Under the pieces are notes generated by a model. It worked only from the letters and a program-made list of their open reading frames with translations, did no database searches and had not been told where the DNA came from. A program made the position numbers and the translations under genes. A stretch of 64,000 nucleotides of DNA, from NCBI GenBank assembly GCA_032622095.1, contig CP136065.1, positions 217,662,151 to 217,726,150 of the forward strand, read 5' to 3'. Below, one piece after another: positions 58,240 through 64,000 of the stretch. Within the stretch, counting starts at the first letter, position 1; every line of letters starts with the position of its first letter. Source of the stretch: Siphonodentalium dalli. Taxonomy: Eukaryota; Mollusca; Scaphopoda; Gadilida; Siphonodentaliidae.

Positions 58240-58900
58240 GTAAAGTTAGACAATACCTCGATGTAGACTCAACTAAGACATTGGTCCATGCTTTTGTCAC
58301 GTCACACTTAGATTACTGTAATTCTTTACTGTATGGACTACCGGATTACCAGTGTGATCGCCTGCAAAAAGTGCTAAATGCTGCGGCGCGAGTTGTATCA
58401 TACACTCCTCGGCATGAACATATAACTCCAGTTCTCAAGCAATTACACTGGCTGCCAGTGGAGTATCGAATCATGTTCAAAATTATTTTGCTTGTATTCA
58501 AATCTCGTAATAACATGTCACCATTGTATATACAGGATATGATCAAAGACAGAAATGTGTGTACATATGGATTACGATCTGATAGTAGTATGCTTTTGTA
58601 CATTCCTTTCAACAAACAGAAAACGTTTGGCGATAGGGCATTTTCATTTGCAGGTCCACATCTTTGGAATAGCATTCCACCTCACTTAAATATATTCACT
58701 GATTTAAATAAGTTTAAGACCGGCCTCAAAACATATCTCTTTGATGTAGCATTTAATTCCTAGATATATGTGCATGTACATGTATTATGCTGATTAGGCA
58801 ATGAGCTCGATGTAATGTAAAGCGCCGTTGAATATGTACTCATAATATTGAGCGCTATACAAATTAATTATTGTATATTGTATTGTATATATTGTGTTTT
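58240..58900 (+). pseudogene. LINE relic (CR1/L2-like ORF2 C-terminus)
   Basis: An intact 160-codon 3' portion of ORF2 with SHLDYCNSLLYGLP, AAARVV, LHWLPVEYRI, KTFGDRAFSFAGPHLWNSIP and a LKTYLF end. This arrangement is typical of CR1/L2-related non-LTR retrotransposon C-termini. The frame extends upstream to about 58240, where it is truncated. The short 3' UTR (58764-58890) has AAAGCGCCGTTG, GAGCGCTATACAAATT and a (TATTG)n-like tail. This family differs from the LINE at 54715. Its tail resembles that of the SINE at 15992. Confidence 0.85.
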
Positions 58901-58909
58901 TGTGGTTTG

Positions 58910-60480
58910 CAAATTTTTAATGCGTGGTACTCACTAACCCCGAAACTGCGTGATTCCCCACCATGACTAAAGTTAGAAGCTCTTTGCCAACAAGGATGCG
59001 TGTTTCATCGACACATATTCAACTTTACAATATAATTCCACTCTCCTCCGGCCCTCTTCAATTCTTGTGATATCGTTCCATTCGCACTCCAACATACTGT
59101 CGATCATGCTTCTCGTGAATGCTTCAGAAATTCCCGCCAATGAAAAAGCCAGCCAATATTCATTTATTCGGATAATAACCCCTTGAAGCTCTATAAAAAC
59201 GAAAACAAAGAACAAATCCGGGAATGAACAAGGTTATTCGGGAAATTCTGAGCAATGTGATGGAGTGTCGGGAAGTAATTTGGATCATGTGGAGACAAAG
59301 ACTTACAAACGCTCTTGCAATCTGGAGAATTGAGGATGAGTAATTACAGGTATACGTGGCGTCAATAGGATATTATTTGTGGTTGTTTACCTGGGTATCG
59401 GAAACTCATGATATGTGTTCCATCAAACGTCACTTGGAATGTACCACAGGAATGGTCCAGTAATTAATAACTGCGATCGCACTGATTCGAGATCATGATA
59501 TAAATACAAGTAAATGTTATAACACAACGTGCATTGTTCTGATGGTGCAAGGATATATTTCGGACCTCGAGTGAAATATTACTATCCGCCGTCTGCAACG
59601 GGTTCGATGAAAGATCTATATGAGGCAAGTTGTATTTTGTATTTATTCCACCGTTAACAGCGACGTAGTTAGAGGGTCTCCGTGTCCACCTTGTAAACTC
59701 CATCCCACCTTCCAAGACCAAACTTGCACGTTTGTGTACTTCCATTTGCACACCCTCCCGGCTCTAGTTTTCCCAACTGGTACCTCACTGCCTGGAAGAT
59801 TGACTATTCTGAATTGACCAGTTATCGCTGACTTGTCAACGACCTGGGGCGGATTGGGAGCCACTGCGCCGACCATGTGAGAATTGTTTTAGATCTGAAC
59901 CTGAAACTTGCGAAAAAAAAATTTAATCAATTAGCAGTTTTGATTGGTCGCGGTAGGACCATGACACACCAGGCCGACTTTGGTTCGGACCGGTGATAGA
60001 ATTGTTATTTCTTAAATCTGAACCTGAACATTGCAACACCCTAGCATCTGGACTGACTTCAAGCTTTCCAAGTGTTGGACATTTCTGACACCCTCCTAAG
60101 GTTCACAAATTTCCCACTGATGGCCATTTCAGTCAAAAATTTTGACCTAAAGTAGGAATATATACAACTGTTGGTCTAAAAACAACAAATTCCCCAATAA
60201 TTAATTGCTGGAAAATCAAACTATATGCGAACAGTTTCAACATATTGTTTGTGTGAAATTTCCACTAATGTTGTGTCAGGTATGAAACTTCCAACTCTTG
60301 AACGTTTTTTACCAAAGTTCGGGGTGTCTCACCCCATGTCGCCACGTCCCTGTTCGTTAACATGCACTTCGGAATGAACCATGCTGTCGGGGGCTTCTAT
60401 GGTGTACAGCCGTGTTTACCAATTATTTCTAGACCAGAATTAACCCTTTCATGACTGGAGCTTCCGGAACTATTGCCAAA
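58910..60480. other. Stretch without recognised gene
   Basis: Overlapping minus-strand frames at 59464-59876 have protein-like stretches but no domain, start or splice context I can support. No repeats recognised. Confidence 0.35.
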
Positions 60481-60484
60481 ATCC

Positions 60485-60640
60485 TGTGCCAATGCATACT
60501 CTTGTATATGCCCATAGAGCGCCTCACATATATAATCACATATATATAAGAGAATGCATTGGCCTAACAATATTTACCTTGATCCTGTAAGCCAGCGTCT
60601 CGCATATATAAGATAATGCACTGGCACAGGATATTTAATG
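60485..60640. mobile_element. Diverged relative of the nested-palindrome foldback MITE
   Basis: CCTGTGCCAATGCATACTCTT, then GAGAATGCATTGGCCTAACA, and finally ATAATGCACTGGCACAGGAT reproduce the palindromic blocks of 51423-51864, but shortened and diverged. Confidence 0.65.
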
Positions 60641-60974
60641 CTGCACCAGCCTTCACGATCGAGTGTAGGAGTTCTCATTAGGTGGGACTGACTTGTTGCC
60701 GCCTTAGTCTGGGCAAGATAATTTGGGCCGCTTAATAATATTCACGGCAAACTTTCTACGCGTGTCTGAAATGATATGAAATACACGTTAGACCATATCC
60801 GTGCGACACGGTCAACCTGCATACTGATATATGTGTGGGAGATAATTCTGACCCCACTTTCTATAGACAGTAAGAATTTGAATAAATCTTATGTATACAC
60901 ACACAAACTCCACACCCTGTGTAATATATATGATCACTATAACATGTATATATGCACATGCATTATTTGTGTTC

Positions 60975-61511
60975 GGTGTTCGCGCTGGACCGAAAAATCT
61001 TCTGGCCAAAAGTTTGGCCAGATGAAACTTTTATTGGCCAAATGAAAACACTTTGGCCAAATGTTTTTTGGCCAAATTGAAAAAAAAACTTTGGCCAAAT
61101 TAAAATCCTCATTTTCTGGGCGGTTCACAATTGATGACAAAAACATTTATTTTAAACTTTATTTCTTACTCAGAATAAACTCATAATTAAAACAACACAA
61201 ACTTTAAAAGCAAAATATTATCCGAACATATATATAGGTATGCGTTACATCACAGACAGATTATTTCATGTAAGTCAATAATTCAAAATGCGACGAGATT
61301 TCATATCCGACCATATGCAAAAAGCCCGGTGAAAATCGAAGTCAGAAACGGCTGGGCCACCAATGAAAATTTTCATAAGCTGATTCAAATATTCAACAGA
61401 TAGTCTATTTCTGAACTTGGTTTTGATAATGTTCTGAGTGGAAAATGCTCTCTCACAATCCACGGTAGGAACCGGCACACACACGAAGCGTTCAGCTAAC
61501 TGCCCTACCAC
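60975..61511 (-). pseudogene. hAT transposase C-terminal relic with terminal repeats
   Basis: A minus-strand frame at 61275-61511 encodes VPVPTVDCERAFST, then IKTKFRNRLS and YLNQLMKI. This is the C-terminal dimerisation (hATC) motif of hAT transposases and their domesticated relatives. Upstream coding seems to continue in another frame to about 61660, where a foldback MITE interrupts. Downstream, 60975-61110 has a GTTCGCGCTGG end and six or more TTTGGCCA words, resembling the GGTTCGCTCTG end and TTTGGCAA words of the MITE at 39140. The N-terminal zinc finger and catalytic region are not visible. Confidence 0.75.
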
Positions 61512-61737
61512 TGGAAACAGTTTCTGTATTTCAATTCACATTGGAAGCCATCGTCTGCATCATTGATGTTTTTCTTCGTTTTACAAAACGCACGGAAGGA
61601 AATGATTTCGTCGGTAACCGCATCGGCAGATAACGTATCATCTGTATATTATATAAGGGTCGTCAACTCCTTGGTCAACTTCTTATCTGAATGTCAAACA
61701 TCTTCGTCAAACCAACAAGCACAGAAGAACATTTGTG

Positions 61738-62189
61738 ACCCGCCATATCAAATCCAGTCGGAAGTCGGGATTTTTTTACCCTGTGCCATTGCATTCTCTT
61801 ATATATGCGAGTCGACCATAGGTCGCCTCGCATATATAAGAGAATGCATTGGCCTAACAATTTTTTACAATTTTAATAATTTTTTCTTGTATTCTTTACC
61901 AATTTTATAATTTCACCCATACAGAGCCCCAGACAAACATGAGCAGACGACACTCTTCTATATGCTTCTATATATGTGTGGGGCTCCCTGCAGGGTAATG
62001 GATGTTTTTTTATTTTATGTTCTAAAAATTGTAAGAAACATTTATTTAAAAAACATGATAAAAAATTGTTAAGCCAATGCATTCTCTTATATATGCGAGG
62101 CGACCTATGGTCGACTCGCATATATAAGAGAATGCATTGGCACAGGGTAAAAAAATCCCGACTTCCGACTGGATTTGATATGGCGGGTC
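61738..62189. mobile_element. Foldback MITE with nested palindromes, copy 2
   Basis: 452 bp from GACCCGCCATATC to GATATGGCGGGTC, flanked by a perfect 8-bp direct repeat ACATTTGT (61730-61737 and 62190-62197). Same nested-palindrome design as 51423-51864. The 8-bp duplication is compatible with a hAT-type transposase. It lies in or beside the hAT transposase relic. Confidence 0.9.
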
Positions 62190-62197
62190 ACATTTGT

Positions 62198-63360
62198 CAT
62201 CTGCGAATCGACTTCTCAGGTTGGTAACTATGTTTTTGCAAACTTAACTGCTATGGACGAACTGTCTTTGCGAAGATTGGCACCATCCTTTATGTCGTGA
62301 CCAGAAATTGAGAAGCTAAACTCAAATTCGCTGATTATTAGGCAATCTGCTGAAGTTGCTCAAGAACAATTTAAATGTGTGCTCTTCATATTGGAGGTCA
62401 ATAACTTATGTCAAACTTACTGTACTTATCATTGATTGTGATTATCAATTAAATCTGTCATAATCTTCTGATGTTACACTGGCACAGGATCTTTAATGCT
62501 ACATCCAGCGCAGCTCCTTTCACGAAAGGGTTAACACACTTTCCACCGTCTGAATGCACGTTATTATACATTGAATATATGACTAGTTTTTCTCGCTAAA
62601 ATATGGTATATTTTTGTGTGATTTTTCCAGGAACAACGGAATACTCATGTGGTTTTCCGATTCCGTATCATGCTACTTTGAAACGTGAGCGAGGCTGGTT
62701 TACTGACGGAACATTCAGTTCAAATATATTATCTATTACTATGAGATATTTTTGTTTGGTAACTGTGTGAAATCGTGGCGATATTTAAGTCACATAAGTC
62801 ATACAATAATCTCTTTTTATCGGTTCAGTGAAGTGATATGGGCCGTGGTATCATGTCTCGCTGACTAGGTCATCCAAAGGTGCCATATTGGAGCGGGTTC
62901 TCTTAACATAAAATCGACAATCCCCAATCAGAAGGCCGTGAATGTTAGATCTATAATATATTACATGAAACCCCTGTTATATTATTAAAAAAGTCATTTT
63001 CTTATCTCTCACTAGTGGCGAATAAGCGCGGGATTCCCGCCAACTTGGAAGCGCGCCAACGAATGACTTTACGTTGAATCAGGCGGATTAATACTATTTC
63101 GTAAAGCCGCACATAGCAACAGCACAAACAATGCAAAATGATTGCTTTGTTCATTTAATTAAATTATTGTCCAACTTCGTTGCACTAACCAAAATAGACA
63201 CAAAAACAAAGAGGCAAATTGGGGGACTATATTTTCCGTCGCAGCTCGAGCGCGCAATACTGTCATATACGGTTGTGAGGCGTCTCAGCTAGCAATGGCA
63301 ATGTGTGAATTTTTAAGCTTCTGTCTGTTAAAAAGGCATTAAGCTCTAGTTTTTTTCATG
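62198..63360. other. Stretch without recognised gene
   Basis: The first 100 bp may be the continuation of the hAT relic beyond the MITE. The remainder shows no gene or repeat that I can support. Confidence 0.35.
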
Positions 63361-63526
63361 CTATATATAAGATCTTCAACTCGTTATGTTGGGATATAAT
63401 ATTTTATGAAACTCGTTTGATAAATTTGATTCACGCCTCGTCTACGACTCGTTGTGAATCAAATTTATCAAACTCGTTTCATAAAATCTTATATCCCAAC
63501 ATAACTCGTTGAAGATCCTCTATATC
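63361..63526. repeat. Long palindrome with spaced ACTCGTT words
   Basis: Arms 63361-63434 and 63454-63526 are inverted complements with few mismatches (GTTGGGATATAA and complement; TTTGATAAATTTGATTCAC and complement) over a 19-nt loop. ACTCGTT occurs in the same orientation at 63379, 63411, 63447, 63472 and 63504. Confidence 0.9.
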
Positions 63527-63531
63527 CATTT

Positions 63532-64000
63532 TTAGCTCAACTTTACAACATAAAGTTTGAGCTATTGCCATGCAGGGGAGCGGTCTTGACCATAAATTTC
63601 CTTCGGCACGCCCTACAGGCCGCATCCCTCATCCGTCTTCGGCACACCCTACAGACCGCATCCCTCATCCGTCTTCACCAAACTTCAAATGTATATTCAG
63701 GGTGATCTATAGATAGGAGCTATCGATGTTTTTCCGAATTTCGTTGAAAAAGATGGCCACTAGCAGCCATATTGGTTTCAAATTTGAATCCAACGGCACA
63801 CCCTACAGTCCGCATTTATGGCCGGATCACTTTTCTAATATTGCAGGCACGATTTTTATCACCTGTAGATGGGAGCTATCGAATTTGAACGATTTTCGAT
63901 AAAACACATGGCCGCCGGCAGCAATCTTTGATTTTACTCTTTGCATGAATTAATCCTTTGGCACACCGTGCAGACCAAAATTCATAGAGATCTTCTGGGT
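63532..64000 (-). mobile_element. Helitron-like element 3 (inverted, diverged, runs off window)
   Basis: Read on the minus strand it has diverged monomers (ATTCATGCAAAGAGTAAAAT, AATATGGCTGC, TAGCTCCTATCTATAG), a short CGGATGAGGGATGCGG direct repeat, and CATGGCAATAGCTC. The terminal hairpin at 63534-63563 is AGCTCAA, bulged A, CTTTA, loop TGTTG, TAAAG, TTGAGCT, ending CTAA. Same architecture as elements 1 and 2. Confidence 0.65.

Noticed and set aside
59464-59876. Overlapping minus-strand frames of 77 and 95 codons
   Set aside because: Some protein-like composition, but no domain, no paired splice sites and competing frames; not enough to call an exon.

Overview
The window looks like nuclear DNA of a marine invertebrate, most plausibly a lophotrochozoan such as a mollusc. 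This rests on AT-rich sequence, GT-AG introns, non-LTR retrotransposon remnants, a tRNA-derived SINE, many small terminal-inverted-repeat elements, and long arrays of a roughly 161-bp repeat resembling the repeat-cored Helitron-like elements described in bivalves. The species was not identified. There are no bacterial features, rRNA genes or CRISPR arrays.

Genes: the only convincing host genes are three copies of one unrecognised two-exon gene (coding exons 3521-4243, 18754-19479, 22579-23304). Each has a conserved non-coding leader exon ending at a GTATGT donor, an intron of 641-698 bp, and an acceptor whose AG directly precedes the ATG. Each lies in a duplicated segment of about 4-5 kb (1-4953, 15597-20512, 20513-24300). 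At least the last two copies end inside the same foldback element.

4954-15596 is a stack of nested insertions that can largely be resolved from target-site duplications. A host repeat (again at 47158-47880) holds a minus-strand LINE (6737-12604). The LINE is split by an ORF1-type element (7882-12185), which itself contains two 1.4-kb TIR elements and a TTAA-flanked MITE. A head-to-head pair of the same ORF1-type element follows at 13100-15195.

25385-39900 is mainly the tandem array. It has a 1391-bp higher-order repeat in three nearly identical copies, then 482/965/1289-bp periodicities. Two Helitron-like 3' hairpins end in CTAA. Five small DNA elements sit inside array monomers, and the intact monomers give the empty sites for four of them.

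40000-64000 is gene-poor: MITEs, palindromic foldback elements, 21-bp, 43-bp and 130-bp tandem repeats, three LINE or SINE remnants, a hAT transposase relic, and at the right edge a third, inverted Helitron-like terminus. Apart from the gene triplet, the window's story is transposon nesting and repeat amplification rather than a multi-gene pathway.
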